DNA of 64,000 nucleotides from Gyrodactylus bullatarudis (GCA_012064415.1 SSNU01000045.1:1-64000), one strand, 5' to 3'; shown: positions 45,271-55,822, counted from the stretch's first letter. The notes: generated by a model from the sequence alone, not told the origin. Numbers and translations are program-made.

Positions 45271-45828
45271 ATTCATGAGCTTGCGTTAGCATCATAATTA
45301 ACGTTTTTTTGTTAGAAATAAGTTCTTATATTTGAAAATACAAAATATGGCAATAATATAATCTGATTATAGAATAATATACATATACATATAAATATTA
45401 ATATGTAAATAATATTTAAAATAAAATTTGAAAAAACAGGTTTAACCCTTTAGGATCCAGAAGAAAATTTTTCATGGGAAAATTCTAAAATTAACATGAG
45501 TTACTAAATAAGACATAGCGAATATGATGCTGTTTTTTTGTTTTTTTTGTAGCATAGCTAGTTTAGAAGATATGAGATTTACGGTATATGGGACTGTGGA
45601 ACTTCGTTAGTCATGCCTACTTGTAAGCGACCAATAGAATGAGTGTGCTGGATCATGACAATATATTTATTTTTTATGAAATGATTTTAAAAAATTTCGG
45701 TTAGATACAAAGCATAATCTTAAATCACATTTCTTGCAGTAAACTTCCGTTTCATTGAACAATTACGACATTACGATAAAAATATTCACGTAAATTTTTA
45801 AATACGTCCGAAAATCCACATAAATTCA
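45271..45828. other. AT-rich spacer
   Basis: Nothing recognised. Confidence 0.3.
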
Positions 45829-46024
45829 TAATTGGAAAAGTAGAAAAAAGGATATATTAACACCAAATGTACATTTCTCAAAGGTTCATCAGTAGTAGTT
45901 GACGAAAAATAGAATAAATGTAAGCTGAAAAAACACCAAAACTCTCCAATAAATAGCAACAGTGGAGAGAAAAGTGAAAAAGCTTACATAGGCCAAGGTA
46001 GTTGAAGGTTATAGGAATAATTCT
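45829..46024 (-). repeat. PLE family B terminal repeat, inverted copy
   Basis: Reverse complement of 46504-46772, except that about 85 bp present in the right copy is missing here. It includes the last codons of the GIY-YIG frame and a hammerhead-like segment. Confidence 0.75.
45861..45897 (-). ncRNA. Hammerhead-like motif (PLE family B)
   Basis: Minus strand: TACTA/TGGTG helix I (two G-U pairs), CTGATGA, ACCTTTGA, GAAA, an ATG-TA-CAT helix III and T at the cleavage position. The helix II position has no G-C closing pair. Confidence 0.45.
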
Positions 46025-46029
46025 CTTTA

Positions 46030-46545
46030 CCAGTCGATAGAGATGCCGTTGAAAACACAGATGAAGTTGAGAAAACCAACATTTTCATGAAACTTAATTT
46101 CAAAGGAGATGGTTTTAGCAATGATTTAAGAAGAAAGTTAACTGATCTCATCGATCAACATTATAACAACATACAATTGAAAATTGAATTTAAAACTCAG
46201 AGATTGTTCAATTTGATTCACAAAGATTTACTGAGACCTGAAGAGAAGACTCTATTGATTTATAAATTTCAATGTGACTTCGGATCTTCTTATATATGAC
46301 GTACAATCAGAAAGTTGTCAACTAGAGGGAACGATCACCTTAAGAAAGATACAGCGATAACTAGGCATCTTAGACAGGAAGGCATGAGGCTTCAATTTCG
46401 AATTTGTCAATTTTATACAAGAACCCGAGTGATGACAGTACAGAAGTTTGGGTGAAGGAGAAATTCTTCATAAATTTATATAAACCAGACTTATGTGTTC
46501 AAAAGAATTATTCCTATAACCTTCAACTACCTTGGCCTATGTAAG
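46030..46545 (+). pseudogene. Penelope-like element, GIY-YIG part, with stop and frameshift
   Basis: FMKLNFKGDGFSNDLRRKLT, then DLIDQHYNNIQLKIEFKTQR, LIHKDLLRPEEKTLLIYKFQ and CDFGSSYI-stop-RTIRKL. The second Cys of the C-x-C pair is Phe and a TGA follows the Y-I block. After a frameshift near 46382 the end reads EVWVKEKFFINLYKPDLCVQ then KNYSYNLQLPWPM. Flanked by inverted terminal repeats (45829-46024, 46504-46772). Truncated at the 5' end (no RT) and inactive. Confidence 0.75.
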
Positions 46546-46772
46546 CTTTTTCACTTTTCTCTCCACTGTTGCTATTTATTGGAGAGTTTTGGTGTTTTTT
46601 CAGCTTACATTTATTCTATTTTTCGTCAACTTTTACTATTTCTTTCATAATTTGTAAATTATTATTTTCATTCATCTTTTAACTTTTATCATTATCAAAG
46701 AGACACTACTGATGAACCTTTGAGAAATGTACATTTGGTGTTAATATATCCTTTTTTCTACTTTTCCAATTA
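46504..46772 (+). repeat. PLE family B terminal repeat, direct copy
   Basis: Partner of 45829-46024. Similar to 27340-27590 and 48515-48745. Confidence 0.75.
46703..46741 (+). ncRNA. Hammerhead-like motif (PLE family B)
   Basis: ACACTA (46703-46708) pairs with TGGTGT (46736-46741), 6 bp with one G-U. CTGATGA 46709-46715, 8 nt, GAAA 46724-46727, ATG-TA-CAT helix III, T at 46735. Helix II is not evident. Confidence 0.5.
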
Positions 46773-46779
46773 CGACATC

Positions 46780-47130
46780 GACCTCGATCCGTATGTCCGG
46801 GCCAGTGACCCACACTGTTAAATCTAACTTCTTCGACTGGAATTGGCTAGATGTTCCTCTTCTTAGCAGGGGGCTCTTCTGTTACTGATTCATTCAAACA
46901 GGGTCTTCCTCTCTTAATAGCCTTGGTCTTGGAACCTATAAGACCCAAAAATTTACGACGATTCAGGATTTAGGATCTACCCCCACTGTTTATCATACTT
47001 TATTTATAGGTGATGTAAGCACTTATTGTAGCACTCACAATGGTTTGCCAAAAGATATATAGGTACCATTTCTTTGACTTGTATGATGGCCTATATCTAG
47101 CAGTTAATGTATAGAGGCAATAGTGAGAAT
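46780..47130 (-). pseudogene. piggyBac-type transposase C-terminal remnant
   Basis: On the minus strand: LTARYRPSYKSKKWYLYIFW then QTIVSATISAYITYK, which resembles the piggyBac 'rkkWylpiFf.lldvaivNAyilyk' block. Then, with a stop, the tail LNESVTEEPPAKKRNI and VGHWPGHTDRGRCRNWK, which recalls the 'H.P......rC..C' start of the Cys-rich end. Upstream catalytic parts were not recognised. 47131-47925 holds no identifiable gene. The 67-codon minus ORF at 47597-47800 is unassigned. Confidence 0.55.
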
Positions 47131-47924
47131 AGTCTGAAAAGTAATTCGATTCATCACCTGGTTAGTTACTTTAAAACGAAGGGGAGAAATTTTTCCAGAA
47201 TAGAGATTACATAAATATAATTTCTGTTTTAAAGTGACAGCACAAAATTTATCTTCAAAATTAGATCAGATCAAGAAGAAAATTTTTTCATTCTGACCAG
47301 TTGATCGAAGATAGAAAAAAGTACTCTATCAATTTTACACAAAATAATGAAAAATAAGATATGACTCATATCATAAACCTTGAAAAACATGTAAACTCTC
47401 TTGTTTTCTGTTGTGTAATGTTAAAAAATTAACTTCAATTGCTAATTGCTGGTTTCATTACATACGACTTAATCTTAATTACCCTTCCTATACATCAATG
47501 TTAAGATTCTGAGTCAAACACATGGATTTGTGTGAGGGTATGAAATTGCCTTATATACCTTCAAATACACCATATCATTCCACTATTTTTGAGAAGCTAC
47601 GTCTGATTTGTCATTCCACTATTCTTGTTTCTCTCTTGGTTATTGACTGTAGCTGCAAATAACACAGTAGCTATGTGATTGTAGTGAAACATTTTCTTTA
47701 TGTCATCATGAATATTTTCGTTTAAGTAGTAAAAGAGATTCTGAACCTTAAAAATAAGCATTTTTGTGCAAACCAAAACAAAGCCCATATTCTGATTCAA
47801 CGCCCCTTAAATGTTATGAAAACTCGGGTAACATTCTTACGACTTATGGAAATTTTCCATCGGAAAGACCAATTCTAATATAAAATTTGTTATGAAGTTA
47901 AGAATTAATTATTTTAACCAAAAA

Positions 47925-48175
47925 TATGGATTTTTCATCAAGAATTCTAATTATTTAAAGAATTTTTGTAATCTTAATCTTGTTGCCTACTTTCCCCATT
48001 AAAAAAAATATTTTCTTGTAAAATTTTGTCATTTTTCAAATCCTATTTTTCCAAACTTTGATTCGAAAGTGGGATTCTGGTCAAATGAAGTTTTTCAGGG
48101 TCAGAATTAGACAAGAAAATAAATCATGCTAAATCTTGTTTTGACCATCCTCACACTTTCAGATTAACAAAAATT
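47925..48175. repeat. MITE family X piece
   Basis: 'tttttcatcaagaattctaatt', 'tgcctactttcccca', 'tttttcaaatcctattttt' and 'actttgattcgaaag' follow the family's order. Confidence 0.45.
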
Positions 48176-48179
48176 TAAT

Positions 48180-48548
48180 CTTATTGATCAACATTATGAT
48201 AATATACAATAAAAAATTCTATTTAAAAATCAGAGGTTATTCAGTTTGATTCATAAGGATTTACTAAAACCTGAAGAAAAGACTTTCTTGATTTACAAAC
48301 TCCAATGGGACTAGGGAGCTTCTTATATAGGAAATTGTCAACTAGATCTAACGATCACCTCAAGAAGGATACAGCGGTGACCAGACATATCAAACAGGAG
48401 CACCAAGAAGCTTCAATTTCTAATTTCTCAATTTTGTATAAAAAAGTGGATTTGTGGGTGAAGGAAAAATCATTCATCAACGACTTTAAGCCAAATCTGT
48501 GTGTTCAGAAAAATTACTCTTATAACCTTCAATTACCCTGGCCTATGT
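48180..48548 (+). pseudogene. Penelope-like element, GIY-YIG part (family B)
   Basis: LIDQHYDNIQ-stop, then LIHKDLLKPEEKTFLIYKLQ and WD-stop-GASYIG. A deletion joins this to KLSTRSNDHLKKDTAVTRHI, KQEHQEASISNFSILYK and VDLWVKEKSFINDFKPNLCV, ending NYSYNLQLPWPM. The catalytic Arg region is partly lost and there are two stops. 5'-truncated copy. Confidence 0.7.
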
Positions 48549-48701
48549 GAGCTCTTTCACCTTTCTCTTCACTGTTGCTATTTATTGCAGAGTTTTGGTG
48601 TTTTTTCAGCTCACAATATATTCTTATATTTTTCAACTTTTACTATACTTCTTTCAAAATTTGTTAGATATTTTGAATTTTAAACTTTTATCATAATTTG
48701 T

Positions 48702-48738
48702 CACTACTGATGAACCATAAAGAAATGTACATTTAGTG
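48702..48738 (+). ncRNA. Hammerhead-like motif (PLE family B)
   Basis: CACTA (48702-48706) pairs perfectly with TAGTG (48734-48738). CTGATGA 48707-48713, ACCATAAA, GAAA 48722-48725, ATG-TA-CAT helix III, T at 48733. Compared with 46703-46741 the second helix I pair is U-A instead of U-G. Confidence 0.5.
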
Positions 48739-48769
48739 AATAAAAAGTCTACAAATATTATTTTAAGCG

Positions 48770-49010
48770 GGTCTTTGGAGGTTTTTGATAAATTACGTGA
48801 ATCATATCATAGCCAAAAAATTTAAAGTCCTAAAAATGGGGTTTTGGGGTAAAATCGAAATCTGAAAATGACCATATTTTTTATAAAATTATTCTTTTTC
48901 AGAATTTTTTTCTTCAAATGTTGAAAGTAGGCAAGGTGTTCTGGATTCCTGAAAATCTTTATCATATTCGAATTCTTGATGAAGAAATCGAGACTTTTGT
49001 AAAAATCATA
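48770..49010. repeat. MITE family X piece
   Basis: 'gggttttggggtaaaatcgaaatctgaaaatgacc', 'ttcaaatgttgaaagtaggc' and 'attcttgatgaagaaatcgaga' (in part) match the right arm of 17.6-18.3 kb. It ends in 'aaaaatcata' next to the 180-bp direct repeat. Confidence 0.55.
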
Positions 49011-49190
49011 GATTCATAAACAACCTAATTTTATATTCAACATGAACAACATTATGGGAGATAATCTGAAAAATCAACCTCTTATTCACGATGTGTGCCA
49101 CACATGTTGAACAGGCAAGATAGGTAATATTAGGAGACAAGCTCATCAGCTATAATCTGAAAGCACACACAATAAAAAGTGTAATTTATT
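49011..49190. repeat. 180-bp direct repeat, left copy
   Basis: Identical by eye over all 180 bases to 50658-50837. It starts 'gattcataaacaacctaatt' and ends 'aaaaagtgtaatttatt'. The PLE lies exactly between the copies. Confidence 0.85.
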
Positions 49191-49192
49191 TT

Positions 49193-50293
49193 ATGGGATC
49201 TCCACTAGGCCCATTTCTCGCAGATGTATTCCTTGCAAAGCTTGAAAGATCGACTCTTAAAGCTAGTATAGAGAAGTTCAGCCATTTTTATCGATATATG
49301 GATGATACCTTCAATATAACAGATAACAATAATAATTTGAATGATCTCTTATTAGAATTTAACCAAGCCCATCCGGATATAGAATTTACGATGGAGAAAG
49401 TAAGTGATGGCAAAATTTCCTTCCTGGACGTAATGCTCTCAAAGAAAAACGACGGGAAACTAGTAAGGTCCATCCATAGAAAGAACACGTTCACAGGACG
49501 CCTTTTGAATTTCAACTCCTACGTTCCGATGACTCAGAAAAGAGGTCTAATAACATCCCTGGCCAAAAGAGTGAGACGAATCGTATCAGATGAAACCTGG
49601 GAAAGTGAACTAGAAAAACTTATTTGCATCTTCCTGTCAAATGACTATCCAATTGAGCTCATAAACGACAGACTTTCCAAACTATATACACCAAGGAACA
49701 AGCCCAAAGAGATGAACGACAAGCATGCTGTGCTCTCTTTGCCCTTCATAGGAGATCAAGCAATAACAACCTTCCAGAAGAAGATAAACAATGCTTTCAC
49801 TGAAGCCTACCCAAATGCTCATCTTAGGTTCGTTTACAAAACTAATAAAATGCTTAGAAACTTCTCAAAGGACAAAATTGACGAATCGAAGCAGACGCAT
49901 GTAGTGTACAAATTTAAGTGTCCGTGTGATGCAATGTATATAGGACATACCACAAGAAGGCTAGAAGACAGGGTAGATGAACATCTCCACAAAGGTCAGA
50001 CTGCCGTAAGAGATCACTTGAAGACATGCAAAGCCAATGTTTCCTCAAAAAACTTCGAAATTATTTACAAATCTTATGGAAACAACGTAAGCATGTTAAA
50101 AGGCATTGAGGCTTATCTTATCAATTTGGAAAAGCCTAATCTCTGTGTTCAAAAGAATCACGTCAAATCAATGAACCTCCCAAAACCAAAGCCACATCAA
50201 CAATCATCCTCCCAACCCCCCTCAAGGAAAAGAATGAGAGCAGAAGTGGAAGTGAACAGACAAATTACAGACTTCTATCCCCCTACACAATGA
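49193..50293 (+). CDS. Penelope-like RT/GIY-YIG protein, 5'-truncated but uninterrupted
   Basis: The frame opens at ATG 49193, which is also the Met of RT motif B (MGSPLGPFLADVFLAKLE). It continues with motif C FYRYMDDTFN (both Asp intact), then EFTMEKVSDGKISFLDVMLS and the linker LAKRVRRIVSDETWESELEK. The GIY-YIG domain has the C-x-C pair and nuclease core (YKFKCPCDAMYIGHTTRRLE, DRVDEHLHK), ending with the Glu and the family signature IEAYLINLEKPNLCVQKN. The C-terminal tail is Pro/Ser-rich with a basic patch (SRKRMRAE) and ends NRQITDFYPPTQ. That last part looks like the p21-type PCNA box (MTDFY). RT motif A and the N-terminus are missing, so it cannot act alone, but the nuclease part looks intact. 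GC content is higher than in its surroundings. Confidence 0.85.
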   Translation: MGSPLGPFLADVFLAKLERSTLKASIEKFSHFYRYMDDTFNITDNNNNLNDLLLEFNQAHPDIEFTMEKVSDGKISFLDVMLSKKNDGKLVRSIHRKNTFTGRLLNFNSYVPMTQKRGLITSLAKRVRRIVSDETWESELEKLICIFLSNDYPIELINDRLSKLYTPRNKPKEMNDKHAVLSLPFIGDQAITTFQKKINNAFTEAYPNAHLRFVYKTNKMLRNFSKDKIDESKQTHVVYKFKCPCDAMYIGHTTRRLEDRVDEHLHKGQTAVRDHLKTCKANVSSKNFEIIYKSYGNNVSMLKGIEAYLINLEKPNLCVQKNHVKSMNLPKPKPHQQSSSQPPSRKRMRAEVEVNRQITDFYPPTQ

Positions 50294-50528
50294 GGCGCTA
50301 ATTTAATTTCAAAATAATTAACTAACTGAAAATTCTAAAAAACCCATTAATTATCAATGTAATTTATATCTTAATGTTAATTATTTATCAAATACTCAAA
50401 TTACTACGATCTAAAAAATCGAGTAGTCAACCCTTTAAAAAAGGGTCTGACCAACCACAATTGTAATAATTTTGAACCAATGACTGTTAACTATTTATCT
50501 TTGCAAATTTGTACTTATATGGCATGTA

Positions 50529-50570
50529 TCACACTGATGAGTATGCCCGAAATAAAGGCCTTATTTGTGA
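50529..50570 (+). ncRNA. Hammerhead ribozyme motif (PLE family A), best copy
   Basis: Helix I: TCACA (50529-50533) with TGTGA (50566-50570), 5 of 5 pairs. Core CTGATGA 50534-50540. Helix II position GTATGCCC (G-C closing pair, 6-nt loop). GAAA 50549-50552. Helix III: ATAA with TTAT around AGGCC. Predicted cleavage after T50565. All invariant core bases of a hammerhead are present, but helix II is unusually short. Confidence 0.65.
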
Positions 50571-50657
50571 AATAATTGGCATCATCTTCTACCTTTATTC
50601 AATATGTCTACGGTGACTCAGCTCAAAACCGATGTTTGTACGCATCTCACAGAACAA

Positions 50658-50837
50658 GATTCATAAACAACCTAATTTTATATTCAACATGAACAACATT
50701 ATGGGAGATAATCTGAAAAATCAACCTCTTATTCACGATGTGTGCCACACATGTTGAACAGGCAAGATAGGTAATATTAGGAGACAAGCTCATCAGCTAT
50801 AATCTGAAAGCACACACAATAAAAAGTGTAATTTATT
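50658..50837. repeat. 180-bp direct repeat, right copy
   Basis: Identical to 49011-49190. See that entry. Confidence 0.85.
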
Positions 50838-51117
50838 ATGTCTATAAAGTTGTCATTGTTTTTCCCACCAACGTTGATGGATTTCATACATTTTCATTTA
50901 TAGGATTGAGAAAGAATAAAACCAAAATCAATTTAAGGAGGTTATGTTTTTGGATATGAAAATTATAACAATTTTACAAATATTTTTTAAAAAGTTCAAT
51001 TATCTTATAGGTTTTCTGGCCTTTCAAGGAAACTGTCATCACAATGCTAATTTTGCCATTTGCTCCAACGTTTTTTCTCTTGCATATTTGCACAATGTAC
51101 TTAGGCATATAATGAAA

Positions 51118-51895
51118 TAGATTGACTATAACGTTGTTCGGTTGCTACCTGACTATGCTGTCTTCTGGCTTGTATTGGTCTATCTGTAGAAAAAGAAAGG
51201 GGAGAGAAAGGTGTAGTATTTCTTAAAGAATAAGTTATGAATTATATTATCAGAGTTATTACTCCAATAATTCTGATTACTATAACAATCACTATAATTT
51301 TTATAATCCTTATTCTTTAAGAAATACTACACCTTTCTCTACTCTTTCTTTTTCTACATATAGACTAGAGTAGGACAAAATTTTCAACTTTTCCCAGCCT
51401 TAATCTCATTTTGAAGATTATCGAAAACTAAGCATTTTTTCCTATAAAACCATACGTTTTTGATTTTGTTCTGATATACAAAATCTCGATTGAAGAGGAC
51501 AATTTTTGAACACGCACCATGATTTTTTCAATGAATTTCACTACGAGAAAGGACAAAATTGAGATTTTTGAATAGTTTTTGCAATATTTTGCATAAAAAT
51601 AGGGCTTATAGTAAAAATTGAGGGTTCTTTCACAGGTCGGAAGAAAGTCCCAGGAAATTAGGTAAATTTTGATGATTTTAGGGAAAATGAGATTTTTGTA
51701 TATAAGAACATGAAAAAATTTCATTTTGATTTTCAAAAATGTGGTTAAAAAATCAATTTTTGAGGCATAGAACATTGTTCGGGAAAATAAAATTTTGTAT
51801 TACCCTAATATAGACCAATACAAGCCAGAAGACAACATAGTAAGGTAGCAACAGAACAACGTTATAGTCAATCTATGCCGAACAGCTCCCTGAAG
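51118..51895. repeat. Repeat family W, inverted pair
   Basis: 51118-51184 ('gactataacgttgttcggtt' on to 'cttgtattggtcta') is the reverse complement of 51815-51880, suggesting a foldback element. Inside, 51190-51230 and 51310-51355 form a second hairpin ('cttaaagaataag' etc.). A 115-codon minus ORF (51428-51775) has no recognisable domain. Another W copy lies at 41646-41730. Confidence 0.6.
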
Positions 51896-52076
51896 AACTA
51901 CAAACTTGGTTCAAAATTATAAATATAATGAAATAGTTTAAAATGTCATTCTTAGTTGGAAATTTTTATCCGTTGCTACATTTTTCAATTTCCTTGATCG
52001 ATTAACGGATTAAACTCGACGTTCATTGTGCAAATACGGCGTCTTTGGCTGTGAAATCTATCTGACGCTTCACTCA

Positions 52077-52110
52077 TCAGTGATGAGTCATCACTGAGTC
52101 ACAACCATGA
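52077..52110. repeat. Short perfect palindrome
   Basis: CAGTGATGA-G-TCATCACTG, 9-bp arms around one base, with an AP-1-like TGAGTCA in the centre. Significance unknown. Confidence 0.4.
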
Positions 52111-52159
52111 AAAATCAAGTGTATTCTCTTTCTAAAGGCCCTAAGTCGAGGGAAAACTG

Positions 52160-52370
52160 TATAGTGGTTGAATTAATTTGTGAGGCACTTCTAATCTTCT
52201 AAATTCTCGATTTATTTTCAACAGTAAAATTGTTTGAATTAACAATGCACGAGAAAATTATTTATCAAATGATAGCTGAATGAATTTTCCTGCTATTGTG
52301 CATTTCCCTATAAAAGTAAAAATACTATTTCTCATTAAAAATAAATGCGAAAAGTATGTGATTACCTTTT
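52160..52370. repeat. Solo, diverged terminal repeat of the Tc1-like element
   Basis: 'tagtggttgaattaatttgtga' (in part), 'ctcgatttatttt', 'atttccctataaaagtaaaa' and 'tactatttctcatt' follow 10890-11104 with about one change in five bases. Confidence 0.6.
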
Positions 52371-55300
52371 TATTAACATAAAAATTCTTCTTATTTTCTT
52401 CAATTTTTCTTTCAAAATTTTTTTAACTTTTATTTTTTTTGAAAGTGAGTCACTTTAAGTGTCACTACTGGTGATTATTATTCAGTAACTTTAGGGGGGG
52501 GGTTAAGATTTTCGCAGGATTGTCTTTTCTTGACAACCCAACCAATAATTTTTGTATTTTCTTTGAATGACAAATGCCAGATTAAATTCAAAGGAAATTT
52601 CTCGTATTTCTTGTATTATTATAATTCTTTTTAAAAAAGAGGATAAAGAAATTTCTCAAAAATTTCTATTCTCTCAGCAAATCTTGTTTAAAAACTCTTC
52701 AGAATCAATCATTGATGAAATAGAAACTTTCCCCAATCTATCTGAATAGAGATAAAGATAATCCCAAGAAAAGAAAATCTGTTTCCATTAGCCTCCTTGG
52801 AAAGGGGAGCTGTAATCAATTTAATTGAGTTTCTTCCCCCTTTTTTTATTTACACATCCCAAATTCATGGGGTGATAATTCTGTTTCATCTTTTCACTTC
52901 ATGGCAAGCGAATTTGACGAAAGATCATCTCCATTCTCTTTTAACTCTTAATAATCCAGAGAAACACAAAGAGAATAATAAACTCAATTGTAATAACTAA
53001 TAACTTTTTTCTTTTTACAACGACTGCTGAGAGAACTAAAAATCAATCAATATCTAAAATGAAGAATAGAAAATAAATTTAGCGTAAAAATATATAGAAA
53101 AAAAAGTTCTTCCAGATCAATAGTCTTAAATTTCTAATACTTAGGGGTATATGATACATTATTTAAGTGTAAGCAATTATTTTCCCATCGGAAAAAATTT
53201 ACCTCTTCCAGACGGGAAGCTTCATTTATGTATCAGAATTTATTCCCTTCAATATTTTCATGAATGAATTTTAGAATTATAATTATACTAGGGTAGTGTA
53301 TTATTTTTTTGAAAGTAAGTACCCAGAAGAGCAAAATTCGTCTGACGTTATGGTAATGCCAATTTATGCTATTACAGATCTCATAGAACAACCAACAGGA
53401 TTCTAACTAAAGTCGTTCTGGAAATATTCTTCGCATTTGTTGAATCCAAGAAACTATTAATTTTCCAACGAAATTGAAGGGAAAAACATAAAAATAAGGA
53501 ATCAAATTTACGATTGATAAATTTTGAGATCTAATGATCCATTATTAAGAATTTTAGAGACCTTGAAAATTGTTAGAAAAATCGATCTGGGGACAAGGAC
53601 AATATGAAAAAGTTCTGTTGAGAAAAATTAAAAGACCATCAGAAGTTGTGTGAATTAATGAAAAAATTCTTAAATAAAATTTGCTCATTAAATTTTTAGA
53701 GCAAATTTTCAGAATCACTAATTTTATTCATGTTCATAAAATTAAAACTAATTCTTTTTAAACAAAAATTGTTTTTCAGTTATCCCTTGTTTAGATCCAT
53801 ATTTTCAACACTTATAAAATATAACTGAATTAACGATTGCAATCATCATTTCTTGAATATTTGTAACTTTACGATATGGAAAATCAAGATATAAATAATT
53901 GCTAAAAGCTTCAATAGATGTCAACAGACATCGAAATTTCCCCAGAGAAGAAATAAAAGCAGGCTTCAAATCATCTGGCCGTAGACTCATCTTCATCTTC
54001 AGCAGCTGAAATTTTTTCTTAGAATCACATAAGAATGTAAGCTTCTTTAGAAAAAGCAGGCTCTTAACTCTTAAAGACTATCCAGCTTATGACTGTAGCT
54101 ATTATCTGATTTCTATTGAAAACTTATTCACTTATTGGATAAATTTGGTCAAAACTCTCTTGTGAATATCAAGAAAGAAAACTAGGATTTTAAGGGCCTA
54201 TTATATTAAATTTTCTTTGATAGCGTAATGAATTTTAGCTTCAGCACGGTCAATCAACAGAAATGAATTCTTATTTTTGCTTTTAAAAATTAATTCCCAA
54301 TTATTTTTATATTTACTCATGAGTATGCCTTTTATTATTTATTTTTTTAATGACAGAAATATCGAGAAAACCTAAATTTTCAGCAAAATAATGGCATTAA
54401 ATGAAAATGAAAATTAATCAAAAGAAAAATTAAATGTTTAGAATAAAATCGAGATACTCAGAAGTAAAGCTGGTGTTAGAAAATAAATTTTACGTTTCTG
54501 ATATCTTCGGGGGAAGAATGCCGAGCGATCTTTGATCAACAAGTCAGGATGGAAAAAAAATTTTATCTCCTTGATCTGATCCGATTTTTTGGGTCGATCA
54601 CATTAGGTAGGGTCAAATTTCTTCAAAAATTCTGATTTTTTAGGCAAGAAATCTCCAACTTGTCAAATAAACTTTTTGTGAAAAAATTGTCAAAAAGAAA
54701 TTTTCAATCCTGTTTTTGATCCATACTCTGAGATCTGATCTTGATCGAAAAAAAAATTTTTCTCTTCCTAAATTGCTCTTCATCTTACGCTTTTTATCAA
54801 GATATAATTTTATTTGTTCGCAATAAAAAATTAGCTAGGAAAACATTTTTTAATGTGAGCGTCAAATCTAACGCGAAGAGTATTTCCAGAACGACTTTAG
54901 TAAAAATTCATTGAAAAATGGGCGGTAATTTTAGAAAACATGAATTACATAAAATTTCCAGAAAAATTAATCCAAAATCAATTTGGCCATTTTTGGAATT
55001 GTTAAAATACCCCAATAGCTATCTCTAACCCTCTCGTACTATAATACCTGGTTGTCAACCTTCGCGGATAAAATATTTCGTCAAACAGACTTGATGCAAA
55101 AATTAAAAAAACTTCATGTATCGTCGCTAATAAGTAGATAGGAAAATTGTATTGAAATTGCTCAAAAATAATTTTTTTTATCAACACTCTTGAAATTTTC
55201 ATTGAACGATTATTTCTATCCTGAAAATGCTGATTCTAAAAATACATTTAAATTTATTCTATCTAGTCTCACAATCGAATGGGTACGGGAGGGTTAAGTA

Positions 55301-55559
55301 TCTTGAAATCTTGTAATCAGAATCATCAAAATTATTCTAATTTGAGAACGAGCATATTAGAAAGTTATAATTATAAACAAAATTTGGAGGAGGCTTGCCT
55401 TTTTTAAAAAGAATTGTTTTTTTATCATTGTTTATCTTGATCTTAGTTAATTTTTCATTCTCTGAATCTAATTTTATGGTGGACTCGGTAAACAGCCAAT
55501 AGAAATGGCTTATCCAACTCAACATCTCATTCTCATTCTATTCACTTGAAAGACTTGAA
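52371..55559. other. AT-rich stretch without recognised genes
   Basis: About 3.2 kb with no gene, RNA or clear repeat recognised. A short G run is at 52495-52502. Confidence 0.4.
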
Positions 55560-55822
55560 GAATTGATTTATTTTTTTAAATCACTACTTGTGAGAGACAT
55601 TCGATTTTATGAATTTACCTTTTTTGCTTTACTATGTTGGTAAAACTATTTTTTGGATTATCAATGAGATCTACTTCAAGTTCTCTTTTAGCAAATATCT
55701 TCTTGAGATGCTTCTTGTGAGAAACATTCGATTTTTTGAATTTGCCTTTTTTTGCATTTTTCAAAATTAAAAATTGCCTTTTTTCATTATAAAGTGCCTT
55801 TTTCTGGTTGCCCTAACATGAT
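55560..55822 (-). repeat. hAT-like transposon terminus
   Basis: On the minus strand it begins TTAGGGCAACCAGAAAAAGG and then has repeated 'aaaaaggca' subterminal motifs. Two direct copies of a roughly 45-bp block ('tgtgag.gacattcgatttt.tgaattt') lie at 55588 and 55717. No transposase was recognised and the other end was not found. Confidence 0.45.

Larger units (their letters stand above)
49191..50657 (+). mobile_element. Penelope-like element (family A), 5'-truncated insertion
   Basis: A 1,467-bp insert between identical 180-bp direct repeats. It begins inside the RT domain (motif B) and ends with the terminal region shared with 5893-6110 ('gacggtgactcagctcaaaaccgatg' in part). No inverted left terminal repeat is present in this copy. 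Confidence 0.8.

Noticed and set aside
51428..51775. 115-codon minus ORF as a gene
   Set aside because: Low-complexity, Phe/Lys/Ile-rich, inside an inverted repeat, and no domain or splice context.
52077..52110. Hammerhead or terminator reading of the CAGTGATGAGTCATCACTG palindrome
   Set aside because: It lacks the GAAA and outer helices of a hammerhead and is only a simple hairpin.
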